Positions 50,290 through 58,023 of a stretch of DNA of 64,000 nt are shown here, piece by piece (the stretch's first letter is position 1; each line of letters opens with the position of its first letter). A program made the translations under genes and the position numbers. The DNA comes from Salinicola socius (GTDB lineage Bacteria; Pseudomonadota; Gammaproteobacteria; Pseudomonadales; Halomonadaceae), in the NCBI RefSeq assembly GCF_001937195.1, contig NZ_MSDO01000026.1, positions 1-64,000 on the forward strand. Reading direction: 5' to 3'. The notes beneath the pieces were generated by a model. The model made no database searches, was not told the DNA's origin, and saw nothing but the letters and a program-made list of their open reading frames with translations.

Positions 50290-50841
50290 ATGTCTTTAGC
50301 CAAAAAGCTACTCCCTGCCGCCTTTTTAATTTTATCGGCTTGCAGCCCCATTCCATTGGAAACGTCTTATGTCCCAGTCGACACTTCCAACTGGAAAGTT
50401 GGATATGCTTATGATGACGGATTTCTGGGGAAAGGTACTCTTATTGAACTGGTCAAGAACGACGAAAGCGTAGATTCGTGGAGCCAATTATTAACCATTC
50501 AGTTCATGGAAGGTGTTACCGAAAGCGTATCTTCATACTATCAAAAGTATAAAACAACCTTGACTGAAAAGGCAAAAAATAACTTAGAATGTCACACTGC
50601 TTCATTCAACACCATTGAACAATCTAAAAACAGCATTATTTATGAATGGCTAACGAATGGATGTCTTGGGAAAAATGATCAGCACGAAATTGCTAAACTG
50701 ATGAAAGGTAACGATGGTCTTCATCGTGTTGCGTACGTTAAAAAGGGAGCCGAGATGGCTAACCAAGAGCGAAATCACTGGATTGGTGTATTTAGAAACT
50801 CTTACGTGGAGAAAGACCTACAAAGGGTCATGGTTAAATAA
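50290..50841 (+). CDS. Predicted lipoprotein of unknown function, AT-rich
   Basis: A 183-residue exported lipoprotein: basic start, hydrophobic stretch and lipobox ending LSAC with Cys 18. The mature part is polar with no domain I recognise (WKVGYAYDDGFLGKGTL, WSQLLTIQFMEGV). Base composition is clearly AT-richer than the liu genes, and codon use is different, pointing to transfer. It has no clear ribosome site at ATG 50290. It marks the left edge of the accessory region. The following gap (50842-51085) holds nothing recognisable. Confidence 0.65.
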   Translation: MSLAKKLLPAAFLILSACSPIPLETSYVPVDTSNWKVGYAYDDGFLGKGTLIELVKNDESVDSWSQLLTIQFMEGVTESVSSYYQKYKTTLTEKAKNNLECHTASFNTIEQSKNSIIYEWLTNGCLGKNDQHEIAKLMKGNDGLHRVAYVKKGAEMANQERNHWIGVFRNSYVEKDLQRVMVK

Positions 50842-51085
50842 TCAAACCACAACCCAGCATATGCCCAGGTATTTTCCATTTCAGATAAAAGCATGAAGCT
50901 TTCAAAACTATAAACATGCAGACATTCCCTTCATTTCCCCACCCGGATTGGCACCGCCTCCCTAGGAGGTTTTCGGATAGGCGCTAGAGCACGCAGATAA
51001 TTCCACCGGACAGGGAAAGTTAAAATTCAAGCGTTTCGCGGAACTCAATCACTGAGGGGGCTCGCAGGAAGCGATTGGCGCTCAC

Positions 51086-51781
51086 TCAAGCCCGGCGGGA
51101 AAGCCATGCATGGATCAACCCCGCCTGAAAAAACGGCACGGGAAGTTCGAAACCGCCTTCCTCGATGATCGAGGCAATCCGCGCTGGCGGTAGCACACCG
51201 ACATCATGCGCATAGGCATGGCGCATCCGCGCTATCGTCTCTTCGGAGACATCGGCCGCGGACATCATGTTCATCCACGCGTGAAGCAGTACGTCATATT
51301 CGGGTGACGCGATGTCTGACGCCAGGTCGGCGCTCGCGAGAATACCTCCCAATTTGAGTTTCGCGGCAATGCCACGGAAGAAACCGGAGCGCTCGTCGGG
51401 ATTCGTGATGAACTGCGAGACGAGCAGGCAGGTCGCCGCATCGTGTAGCTCGGCGGTGGGGAGTGACGCCAGATACCCCTCATGGAAGGTGCAGCGAGAC
51501 GTCACGCCTTCCTTCTCGGCCCTTTCCCGACAGACGTCGAGCATACGCCCCGACGGCTCCACGGCCGTAAAACGCCAATCAGGGTGCTGTGAGGCGAGAT
51601 AGAACAGCTCATCGCCCGTCCCCACCCCGACACAGAGAATCCGTGCCTCCGCCGGCAAATCCGCGAACAAAGACCCCAGCAACAGATGCAGACAATTCCG
51701 AATCGGTGACGTCTTGGCCCACTGCTGGTCGTAACTTGCCGCCTGCTGGTCGAACAGTGCCTTGATCTCGTCCTGGTTCAT
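51086..51781 (-). CDS. SAM-dependent methyltransferase (class I)
   Basis: A 231-residue protein with the class I methyltransferase fold: motif I ARILCVGVGTGDELFYLA (residues about 46-63), the acidic FTAVEPSGRMLDVC, and a later LKLGGILASADLA strand. The N-terminal MNQDEIKALFDQQAASYDQQW is typical of small-molecule methyltransferases. ATG 51781 has GGGAAATAAG upstream. The substrate is not predictable. GC content is closer to the core genome than to its AT-rich neighbour. Confidence 0.85.
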   Translation of the reverse strand: MNQDEIKALFDQQAASYDQQWAKTSPIRNCLHLLLGSLFADLPAEARILCVGVGTGDELFYLASQHPDWRFTAVEPSGRMLDVCRERAEKEGVTSRCTFHEGYLASLPTAELHDAATCLLVSQFITNPDERSGFFRGIAAKLKLGGILASADLASDIASPEYDVLLHAWMNMMSAADVSEETIARMRHAYAHDVGVLPPARIASIIEEGGFELPVPFFQAGLIHAWLSRRA

Positions 51782-51883
51782 CTTATTTCCCGCGGTTAAT
51801 CCCGATGCTGACACTCGGCAGTCCAAATTGGTCGAAGGTGGACGTGGCGTTGGCGGCGCGCTAGTCATCATGGTTCAACCACT

Positions 51884-52429
51884 CTAGGCTCCGCGATCTA
51901 GCTGGGATTGAAGCGCGCGAGACAACTCAACGTAGGTGCGTGCCGCCTCTTTCGTCGGCTCCAGGTCGCGAGCCACCTCACGACGCAGACGCCGAAGCTC
52001 GTGATACAGCGTGACCTGCGGCTGATCGATCAGCCCTGCCCTTACGAGCAGTTCCGGCAGCCGAGCTGCTGATACGCCTCCCGGCTCCCTCTCGCCGCCT
52101 TCCTGTGACGATAGCGACGCGCGGGCCGCGCGCTCCAGTCGGGTCCACGCCTCCAGTATCGCCGTACGGGGATGGCGCTCGGCCAGCTCGGTAAGAAATG
52201 TCTCCTTCTCACCGCCACGCACACCGACGACATTACCCTGACTTGGAGACAGCGAGCGCAACTGCTCAAGGTCGTGCTCGAATTCAGCCTCGATGGGCCC
52301 GGCCCGCAGCTTCTTGATGAAGGACCCAAACTGCAGAATCTGGTCGCGGAAAAGAAGCGCGAGAATCAGGGCGAACACCGGCCAGGCCAGCGACCGGACT
52401 AGGCTCGAAATGAATGTCAGCCAATCCAT
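51884..52429 (-). CDS. Single-pass membrane protein of unknown function
   Basis: A 181-residue protein with one N-terminal membrane helix (WLTFISSLVRSLAWPVFALILALLF, about residues 3-27) and a cytoplasmic helical domain. RHPRTAILEAWTRLERAARASL followed by ELRRLRREVARD resembles the helical core of DUF4145/HEPN-like proteins, but the R-x4-6-H nuclease motif is absent, so an RNase activity should not be assumed. ATG 52429 is favoured because the membrane helix starts directly after it. Confidence 0.55.
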   Translation of the reverse strand: MDWLTFISSLVRSLAWPVFALILALLFRDQILQFGSFIKKLRAGPIEAEFEHDLEQLRSLSPSQGNVVGVRGGEKETFLTELAERHPRTAILEAWTRLERAARASLSSQEGGEREPGGVSAARLPELLVRAGLIDQPQVTLYHELRRLRREVARDLEPTKEAARTYVELSRALQSQLDRGA

Positions 52430-52584
52430 CGTCAGTACTCGGTTGATCCCGCATGCATGGTCGTGACTGCGCGATCTGGCAGTCAGAGTTTCAGGTTGGT
52501 GCAGGGATCGAGAAATTGCGAGCCATCTCAGTTGGAGGCGGCTGATGAAGGCGGCGCGGAAAAGCGGTCTCATCGACCGCCTAG

Positions 52585-52983
52585 TTAGCTTGGCGATGGC
52601 CCGAAGAAAGCTCGAGCCTTCTTGGCGAGGCTAGGAAGTTGGCCAAACTCAGACTTGAGTTGGGTTTTCACCCGCCATTCTTCAGCACCACCCAACTGTT
52701 TCATCTCCAAGTCAAAGATTATGTTCCCGCGTACGTTGCAGCTGACATACAACTTGAACTCACCTTCAATAGACTCCCAGCCTTCCGATGTTTTCCAAGG
52801 TTTACTTTGCGATGCCATCCATTCGAATAGATCTGCAAGTCCATGTGCATCGGTGTAGGCCCACACTTCCCTCTGGCAATTGACCGTACCCGACGAGAAT
52901 GCCACTGAGAAATTATCGCCATTGATGCCGATAAAAATCAATTCAGCTTCTGTTTCTGACGATTGAACTCGAAACTCTTGCAT
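52585..52983 (-). CDS. Small protein, DUF6228-like, possible integron cassette gene
   Basis: A 132-residue soluble protein. FIGINGDNFSVAFSSG, DLFEWMASQSKPWKTSEGWESIEGEF and the later WRVKTQLKSEFGQLP resemble the DUF6228 group, by recall only. ATG 52983 has GGAGAAAGG directly upstream and lies 11 bp after an attC-like site, as cassette genes do. Its stop codon TAA is inside another GCTAAC core (52584-52590), again as in cassettes. The function is unknown. Confidence 0.6.
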   Translation of the reverse strand: MQEFRVQSSETEAELIFIGINGDNFSVAFSSGTVNCQREVWAYTDAHGLADLFEWMASQSKPWKTSEGWESIEGEFKLYVSCNVRGNIIFDLEMKQLGGAEEWRVKTQLKSEFGQLPSLAKKARAFFGPSPS

Positions 52984-52993
52984 CCTTTCTCCA

Positions 52994-53075
52994 GCTAACG
53001 CCGCTAGCATGCGCGGCTTTGAAGTGGAGGCGAAGCCGCAACGAAAAAGGCGTCGCCGTGCTTGGCCTTGTTAGC
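52994..53075 (-). other. attC-like integron recombination site
   Basis: An 82-bp imperfect palindrome bounded by GCTAAC and GTTAGC, the simple and inverse core-site pattern of attC. On the minus strand the outer core boxes pair, then about 6-7 unpaired bases, then AGCACG/CATGCT pair, matching the R-spacer-L layout of attC. It lies between two orphan genes, about 40 bp after one stop and 11 bp before the next start. The cores differ from the strict RYYYAAC/GTTRRRY consensus, so the call is tentative. No integrase is in the window. Confidence 0.45.
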
Positions 53076-53115
53076 AACTAAGCTCTTTGAAACTCGTTTC
53101 CGAGCCTTGCTCCAA

Positions 53116-53496
53116 TCAATCAAGAATGTGTCCATGCTCATCTATCTCAATTTCTGTCAGCAGCCTCTTTAGATCCACATTAAACGAGAACTGAGTTTTA
53201 AGACCATCGTCTGTATCTTCATGCTTAACGCCATCAGCTTTATAGCATTTAATTATCTCGCTGAACCCATCATCATCAGTTATAAAGTCCGAGTGTAAAA
53301 ATCGCCCTCCTTGACGACCATAATACTCAATTTGCAGTTTGATTTGAGAGAATTTTGTAATTTCCATAATATCAGCCAACGCGTTTTCTGCCTCAAATTT
53401 ATCAGGAGAAGCTTTGAATTTCATCAGACGCTTAGCAGAAGCATTCCCATACAGGCAGGCTAGAGTTATTGTAACAACTGGATTATGCACGCTCAT
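53116..53496 (-). CDS. Protein of unknown function, AT-rich, possible cassette gene
   Basis: A 126-residue soluble protein with no recognised domain. The sequence alternates predicted strands (VVTITLACLYGNASAKRLMKF, IKLQIEYYGRQGG) and ends acidic (LTEIEIDEHGHILD). It is AT-rich compared with the core genome and is followed at about 40 bp by the attC-like site. ATG 53496 has only a weak ribosome site, and a TTG at 53526 is an alternative. Confidence 0.5.
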   Translation of the reverse strand: MSVHNPVVTITLACLYGNASAKRLMKFKASPDKFEAENALADIMEITKFSQIKLQIEYYGRQGGRFLHSDFITDDDGFSEIIKCYKADGVKHEDTDDGLKTQFSFNVDLKRLLTEIEIDEHGHILD

Positions 53497-53972
53497 TTTA
53501 TCACTTGAACGAGCGTGCGCGTTCAATAATCTTATCTAGCACGCTCTTTCACGCCTAAAGCATTGATTTTGAATAATGCTCAGAATAATTCGGCGCGTTA
53601 TACAGAATTCGCGCGTTTTGCGCGGTCAGATATGGCTGTGCATAGATACAGTTATTCGGTGGAGGCCCGTTCGGTTGGCTTTTGGCGCAATTCGCCACGC
53701 TACCGCACGCCATACAGGCAGGACGATGATCCCCTTCGTCCCAGCGCGGCTGTCCCTTGTGAGCTTGTGACTTTGTAAGCCATCTCTTGTGCTGTTCTAC
53801 ACACAGTAACCAAGCATTACATTAGAAACAACGCCACGAAAGCATGAATCAACTGTGGCTTGAGAGGCCTGCGCTGTTTCGTCAGAAGCCGAAGATCATT
53901 TAGGAAGTAGGAGGGCCACTGGCCGCTTGCCGTCACGGGAACGGCCAGATTGAAGCGCTAGCCCGCCGGTAC
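53497..53972. other. Non-coding accessory stretch
   Basis: About 475 bp with no convincing gene. It contains AGCATT/AATGCT and TGGCG/CGCCA hairpins near 53560 and 53690 and mixed base composition, consistent with decayed accessory DNA between a possible cassette gene and a SnoaL-like gene. Short open frames here lack ribosome sites and protein-like composition. Confidence 0.5.
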
Positions 53973-54356
53973 TCAGTACATCGGGTTTCCGTTCTTGGTT
54001 TCATGCGGAATTCTCTGAATGGAATCCCAGTGTTCCACGATCTTGCCGTTGTCGTCGAAACGGAAAAAATCCATCGTGACGTACTCATCGCCGCCGGGCC
54101 AGGTCTGGTGCGTGTGGAGAGATACCAGATCGGCTTCGGCCACCGCGCGCACGAACTCGATTTCCTTCCCGGGATACTGCTCTGCCATTGCCGTGAAGTA
54201 ATCGATGAACGCCTGCTTTCCATTACCCACTACCGGGTTGTGCTGGATGTAATCGGCGCCGACATACGTCGCGACGGCAAGGGTAGGATCACCGAGATAA
54301 GCCGTGCGATAGAAGGCGATAGCATTGCGCTTGTTGGCTTCCAGGTCATGTTGCAT
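53973..54356 (-). CDS. SnoaL-like (NTF2-fold) protein
   Basis: A 127-residue protein of the NTF2-like/SnoaL group: NAIAFYRTAYLGDPTLAVATYVGADYIQHNP near the start, then the WPGGDEYVTMDFFRFDDNGKIVEHWDSIQ strand pair. ADYIQHNP and IVEHWD are the typical pocket histidine/aspartate elements. Family members range from polyketide cyclases to uncharacterised stress proteins, so no reaction is proposed. ATG 54356 has GGAG eight bases upstream. Confidence 0.82.
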   Translation of the reverse strand: MQHDLEANKRNAIAFYRTAYLGDPTLAVATYVGADYIQHNPVVGNGKQAFIDYFTAMAEQYPGKEIEFVRAVAEADLVSLHTHQTWPGGDEYVTMDFFRFDDNGKIVEHWDSIQRIPHETKNGNPMY

Positions 54357-54426
54357 GCCGTTGCTCCGTGCAGATTGACTGCCATCGAAGAAGCCACAGA
54401 GCAGAACCGTGTGTATCAACTAGCGC

Positions 54427-54667
54427 TCAGTGACCCTGTTCCGCCGCCTTCAATTCCCCCAATGCACCTTTGCACCGTTCTTCGACCTGATCCAGCTCGC
54501 GCTGCATGACGCGGATGTCTTCGAGCTGGCGCTCGAGGTTGGCGCGTTTGTCAGCGAGGATCTCGAGCTGGCGTTCGAGTTGGCGCACGCTGCCATCAAC
54601 GCGGGTGTCGTAGAGGTCGAGCACTTCGCGGATCTCGATCAGCGAGAAACCCAGGCGCTTGCCGCGC
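54427..54667 (-). pseudogene. Truncated second copy of liuR (3' end only)
   Basis: The 241-bp fragment matches the 3' half of the intact liuR gene at 56704-57090 from RLGFSLIEIREVLDLYDTR onward, with scattered base changes and a different last few residues (ELKAAEQGH). Homology stops abruptly at 54667 after TTGCCGCGC. It lacks the DNA-binding helix-turn-helix, so it cannot act as a regulator. The 68 bp beyond it (54668-54735) matches nothing recognised. Confidence 0.9.
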
Positions 54668-54735
54668 GACAGTCGGCCATCACATCGCGCCGACCGCCGC
54701 CGCCACGGGCCCCAAGATTGCAGGACATCGATGAC

Positions 54736-55050
54736 CTATTTGAACCAATCCTGCTCAAAGCGCCCATTCTTGAATCGATACATGGAAAGTCCGTATTTCA
54801 GCTCTCTTCCCTTGGCGTCCTTCATCATGCCTTTCTCCTTGCCCAGCGAGTAAAAGAAGGCATCGAAAAGCAGCATGGCACCGTCGATGAACCACCATAA
54901 AAATAGACCGCCCAGAGTCAATGCTTTCAACAAGCCTGATTTCCATTTACCCAAGTAGAACCGGTCAACTCCGAGAACGCCAAGAAACATGGATAGAATC
55001 AACGCAACGATTCGGTTTTTCTTTCGGATTTGTAGATTATCACTGTCCAT
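54736..55050 (-). CDS. TM2-domain membrane protein
   Basis: A 104-residue inner-membrane protein with the TM2 domain: KKNRIVALILSMFLGVLGVDRFYLGKW (first membrane segment plus the conserved DRFYLG) and GLLKALTLGGLFLWWFIDGAMLLF (second). A 30-residue cytoplasmic tail follows. TM2 proteins have no general known activity. ATG 55050 is chosen because it starts just before the domain. It lies in the block between the two liuR copies, beside a GYF-domain membrane protein. Confidence 0.85.
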   Translation of the reverse strand: MDSDNLQIRKKNRIVALILSMFLGVLGVDRFYLGKWKSGLLKALTLGGLFLWWFIDGAMLLFDAFFYSLGKEKGMMKDAKGRELKYGLSMYRFKNGRFEQDWFK

Positions 55051-55084
55051 TCTTAATAGATCCCTGAAACGATTATAGTGAGCA

Positions 55085-56041
55085 CTAACGGGACTGCATT
55101 GTGACTTCGATACCGCCGCTTCTCCGAGTGATACTGTAATCAATCGGGATCCGTGGGCCTCGCGATGCGATCACTACGGCCTGGCATGAGCGCGTTTCTT
55201 GCGTTTCTGTTATCTGAGCAATCTCCACGATATCATTGGCTTTTGGGCTCTGCCTGAAGCCGTTGTATCCGATATCGTAGTAGGGATTACCATAGTCCGT
55301 ACCCAATGCATTCTGGATCGATCTCGCCAGAGAATTAGGAGACCTCCTGTTTTCCGCCACCGCGTCGTCAAAGAGCTCTTTATTGGTATCGATGATCATG
55401 GAATTCGAGCATGAAGGCAATGGGCGAGTCGATGGCATAAAATACCCTCCATCGACTACCCCATAAACGACAATGAGATAAAGCACCGTCGAAAGCAGCC
55501 ACAGCCAGAAATAAATGCCACCTCTTCTTAGCTTATTGGCTCTTACTGCCAGATAGACAGGGATCATCCAAAACCAGTAAAGGGGCGCCCTACTGCGGCC
55601 GCTATCCCGTATACTCAAGGCATCCACCAAGGCGATTAGTGAATAGACCAGCGGCACCGCCAACATGTAACCATTGGAAAAAGCGATGGGGTTGTAGTTA
55701 TAAATAAGTACGCTATCGATAAACAGAAACGCAAGGGGAAATAAAGCCAGTACCCAAGCCAGCCTATCCGATACGGGCGTGGGCGTATATTTTTCTCTTG
55801 CCTCATCGGTTAGATAACCACCGAGTTCTGTCTCACGTAACGCCTGTGTCGGAGCATTTTCAGTCCAGCTTGTGTTCCAGACTTGTGTATCCGAATCCAC
55901 ATCTTGGTCCATGATCGCAACGATCATGGCTTCTTTATTGAAGGGCCCGTTGATCTTCCTGCGTCCTTGATAATACCAGTGATCTTCGAAGGGCTCAGAC
56001 TCTGACACGGAGTATCCTTTATGTAATTGGGCTGAACTCAT
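55085..56041 (-). CDS. GYF_2-domain multi-pass membrane protein
   Basis: A 318-residue protein. The N-terminus has a GYF_2-like module (HWYYQGRRKINGPFNKEAMI, about residues 21-40; W-Y-Y and GPF are the signature), then four membrane segments (about 92-110, 120-142, 155-168, 175-197), then a periplasmic or exposed C-terminal domain. GYF_2 plus TM2 proteins often occur together in bacteria with unknown roles. Its composition is AT-richer than the core. The downstream TM2 gene is co-directional 34 bp away. Confidence 0.78.
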   Translation of the reverse strand: MSSAQLHKGYSVSESEPFEDHWYYQGRRKINGPFNKEAMIVAIMDQDVDSDTQVWNTSWTENAPTQALRETELGGYLTDEAREKYTPTPVSDRLAWVLALFPLAFLFIDSVLIYNYNPIAFSNGYMLAVPLVYSLIALVDALSIRDSGRSRAPLYWFWMIPVYLAVRANKLRRGGIYFWLWLLSTVLYLIVVYGVVDGGYFMPSTRPLPSCSNSMIIDTNKELFDDAVAENRRSPNSLARSIQNALGTDYGNPYYDIGYNGFRQSPKANDIVEIAQITETQETRSCQAVVIASRGPRIPIDYSITRRSGGIEVTMQSR

Positions 56042-56057
56042 TCATCACTCGTGACGC

Positions 56058-56366
56058 TCAGTCGCTGAATTTTTCCTGGGCACGTTGATCCTGTTTGGAT
56101 TGGTTCATCAGCCGTTTCGCTCCAAACATGGCAACCAGTCCGCCAGGAACGAAAATGATAGAACCCACAATCATCAAAATCGGGCCCAATCGCTTATCAC
56201 GTTGGTTCAGGGCGATGAAAAACCCGACAATCGTTGCCGCCAATGAAGCTGCGGTGAGAGTCAGAAACACCGTCGAAGCTGTACCTGAAAGATCTTCAAC
56301 GACGTTGAGAACGACGGCTATAGCCAACAGAACATTCAAAATAACGCCAGCGATGGCAAGTCCCAT
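56058..56366 (-). CDS. Small three-helix membrane protein, unknown
   Basis: A 102-residue protein with three hydrophobic segments (about 4-21, 31-52, 60-83) and a charged tail (NQSKQDQRAQEKFSD). It has no family I recognise. ATG 56366 has GGAG about eight bases upstream (AGGAGACTCCTC context on the minus strand is reversed, so the ribosome site is moderate). It lies 16 bp before the GYF_2 gene, suggesting one operon of three membrane genes. Confidence 0.6.
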   Translation of the reverse strand: MGLAIAGVILNVLLAIAVVLNVVEDLSGTASTVFLTLTAASLAATIVGFFIALNQRDKRLGPILMIVGSIIFVPGGLVAMFGAKRLMNQSKQDQRAQEKFSD

Positions 56367-56475
56367 GAGGAGTCTCCTTGTAAGCGTTTTCCTGCGGAAA
56401 ACCGGGGCCGAGCGGAAGCCGGGAGATTAAGACATACCACTTTTCGACTCAAGCAGTAGTTCGCGCACATCTAAT

Positions 56476-56537
56476 ATTATCGTTAATCTTACACCTCGAT
56501 TATCTTTTATCTTACATTCAAATTATCGTTTATCTTA
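56476..56537. repeat. Three iteron-like 16-bp repeats at 23-bp spacing
   Basis: ATTATCGTTAATCTTA (56476), ATTATCTTTTATCTTA (56499) and ATTATCGTTTATCTTA (56522) are separated by 7-bp unrelated spacers. They lie 110-170 bp before the membrane-protein operon. Direct repeats at about two helical turns could bind a regulator. The rest of 56367-56703 shows no gene. Confidence 0.85.
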
Positions 56538-56703
56538 GAAAAGGCAGTCTGGTGCAAGGCGGGATTTACTCCTTCTTGTCAATCCCGAGGGCATTTGGAA
56601 TGTATGGACAAGAGGCACCTATTCCCGGCAAATGAGTTCATGCCTACCGATCACCTGCATGCTGGGACATGTGCTCTTTTCAGGGATTGGACTGTCAAAT
56701 CAG

Positions 56704-57090
56704 CTATCGGTCCCTCAACTCCCCCAACGCGCCCTTGCATCGCTCTTCGACCTGATCCAGCTCGCGCTGCATGATGCGGATGTCTTCGAGCTGGCGTTCG
56801 AGGTTGGCGCGTTTGTCGGCAAGGATCTCGAGCAGGCGCTCGAGTTGGCGGACGCTGCCATCAACGCGGGTGTCGTAAAGATCCAGCACTTCGCGGATCT
56901 CGATCAGCGAGAAACCTAGGCGCTTGCCGCGCAGGGCGAGTTTGAGGCGAACGCGGTCCTTCTCGCGGTAGACGCGGGTCTTGCCGCGCCGCTCGGGGGA
57001 GAGCAGGCCTTCCTGCTCGTAGAAGCGGATGGTACGGGTGGTCACGTCGAAGTGCTGCGCGAGTTCGCCAATGGCGTAGGTCTGGCCGGA
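56704..57090 (-). CDS. liuR: LiuR, MerR-family regulator of branched-chain catabolism
   Basis: A 128-residue MerR-type regulator: YAIGELAQHFDVTTRTIRFYEQEG (helix-turn-helix), RRGKTRVYREKDRVRLKLALRGKRLGFSL (wing and second helix), then a long dimerisation helix (RQLERLLEILADKRANLERQLEDI). This matches LiuR, which controls leucine/isovalerate catabolism in gammaproteobacteria. Start may be GTG 57090 or GTG 57123. A LiuR-like box at 57135 suggests autoregulation. It is separated from liuA by 12 kb, partly because foreign genes lie between. Confidence 0.88.
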   Translation of the reverse strand, partial: SGQTYAIGELAQHFDVTTRTIRFYEQEGLLSPERRGKTRVYREKDRVRLKLALRGKRLGFSLIEIREVLDLYDTRVDGSVRQLERLLEILADKRANLERQLEDIRIMQRELDQVEERCKGALGELRDR

Positions 57091-57134
57091 CACGGCGTTA
57101 TTCTCTTTTCTGATTTTCCCCACCCTAGCGCTGT

Positions 57135-57150
57135 TTGACCTTTACGTGAA
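57135..57150. promoter_or_regulatory. LiuR-like box upstream of liuR
   Basis: TTGACCTTTACGTGAA matches the liuA box at 13 of 16 positions and lies 45 bp before the GTG 57090 start of liuR, suggesting autoregulation. Confidence 0.55.
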
Positions 57151-57214
57151 GATCAACTTTTTCTCGAACCGTTGGTTCTTAAAGGGGGGGTTGTGGGAGC
57201 GTTTCCGTGCTTCG

Positions 57215-57661
57215 TTACGGAGAGGATTCTTGGCCCGAGGCGTCGATCACGACGCCGCTGACCCAGTCTTCGATAGCCAGACCTTCGACTCGCCGGAATT
57301 CCTTCAGGTTGTTAGTCACCAGCGTGGCGTTCAGCGCCAGCGCGTGTGCCGCGATCATCGTGTCATTGGGGCCAATGGGCTGCCCCTTGTCCTGGAGCTG
57401 GCGAGAAAGATTGGCGGCGACGCGAGCGGTCTCCGGCCCCCACGGTAGAACATCGTTGGTGCGCGCCACGAAGGCGTCGATGATCGGTTGCAGGCTCGGT
57501 TTTCGGCGTGCGCCCAGCAGCATCTCGTAATAGGTGATGACCGAGATGCAGAGTCGGGTGCCTCGGCCCGCTTCCTGTTCGAGACGTTCCAGCACCTGAA
57601 CCGGATGCTCGCGCATGACGTAGGAGCAGATATTGGTGTCGAGGATGTAAAGCGTGCTCAA
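57215..57661 (-). CDS. vapC: VapC-type PIN-domain toxin
   Basis: A 148-residue PIN endoribonuclease toxin. YILDTNICSYVMRE (Asp 8), the EMLLGARR glutamate, and IGPNDTMIAAHALALNATLVTNN (Asp/Asn) supply the acidic metal site. VapC toxins cut tRNA or rRNA; the target here is unknown. It overlaps the upstream antitoxin gene by 4 bp (57658-57661). Confidence 0.93.
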   Translation of the reverse strand: MSTLYILDTNICSYVMREHPVQVLERLEQEAGRGTRLCISVITYYEMLLGARRKPSLQPIIDAFVARTNDVLPWGPETARVAANLSRQLQDKGQPIGPNDTMIAAHALALNATLVTNNLKEFRRVEGLAIEDWVSGVVIDASGQESSP

Positions 57662-57912
57662 AATCGACCCTCATCCTCGAACACGGGTTCACGGTCCTGC
57701 AGGAAGTCGTCGTCCGTCTTTTCGACCTCGATAAACGAGTGCCAACTGGGTCGCGAGGGTTTGAGGACGATGGTGTCCCCCACGCGGGTGGCGACGTATT
57801 CAGTGACGCCTTCGATCTCGATGCCTTTCGGCAAACGCACCGCTCGATTACGGCCGTTACGGAATACCGATACGGTGCGAGACGGTGGGTCGTTGCGCTC
57901 TTGCTCGTGCAT
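57658..57912 (-). CDS. vapB: VapB-type antitoxin (AbrB-like)
   Basis: An 84-residue antitoxin with an N-terminal SpoVT/AbrB-like swapped-hairpin domain (TVSVFRNGRNRAVRLPKGIEIEG, then YVATRVGDTIVLKP) and an acidic C-terminal tail (EKTDDDFLQDREPVFEDEGRF) for wrapping the toxin. It precedes and overlaps vapC. The pair should autoregulate through an upstream operator, but no clear palindrome is visible. Confidence 0.92.
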   Translation of the reverse strand: MHEQERNDPPSRTVSVFRNGRNRAVRLPKGIEIEGVTEYVATRVGDTIVLKPSRPSWHSFIEVEKTDDDFLQDREPVFEDEGRF

Positions 57913-58023
57913 AGGATTGTCCTCCGACCGATCTTTTCCAAAGCTTCAGCATATGCCAAGCATAGTCCTGAATCGCAGGCCAGAAAAGTCGTTCGAGTTA
58001 TCAACAGCCTGTTTCAGATTTGG

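Noticed and set aside
51884-52429. HEPN ribonuclease or defence protein
   Set aside because: The helical pattern is suggestive, but the catalytic R-x4-6-H motif is missing and there are no defence neighbours.
53551-53605. Second attC-like site (GCCTAAA ... GCGTTATAC)
   Set aside because: The boxes do not pair well and the left core is wrong; only a small inner hairpin is present.
53563-53778. Short plus-strand open frames in the accessory gap
   Set aside because: No ribosome site, no recognisable protein features, and overlapping alternatives in other frames.
56476-56537. CRISPR array
   Set aside because: Only three 16-bp repeats with 7-bp spacers; repeat and spacer sizes and the lack of cas genes rule it out.
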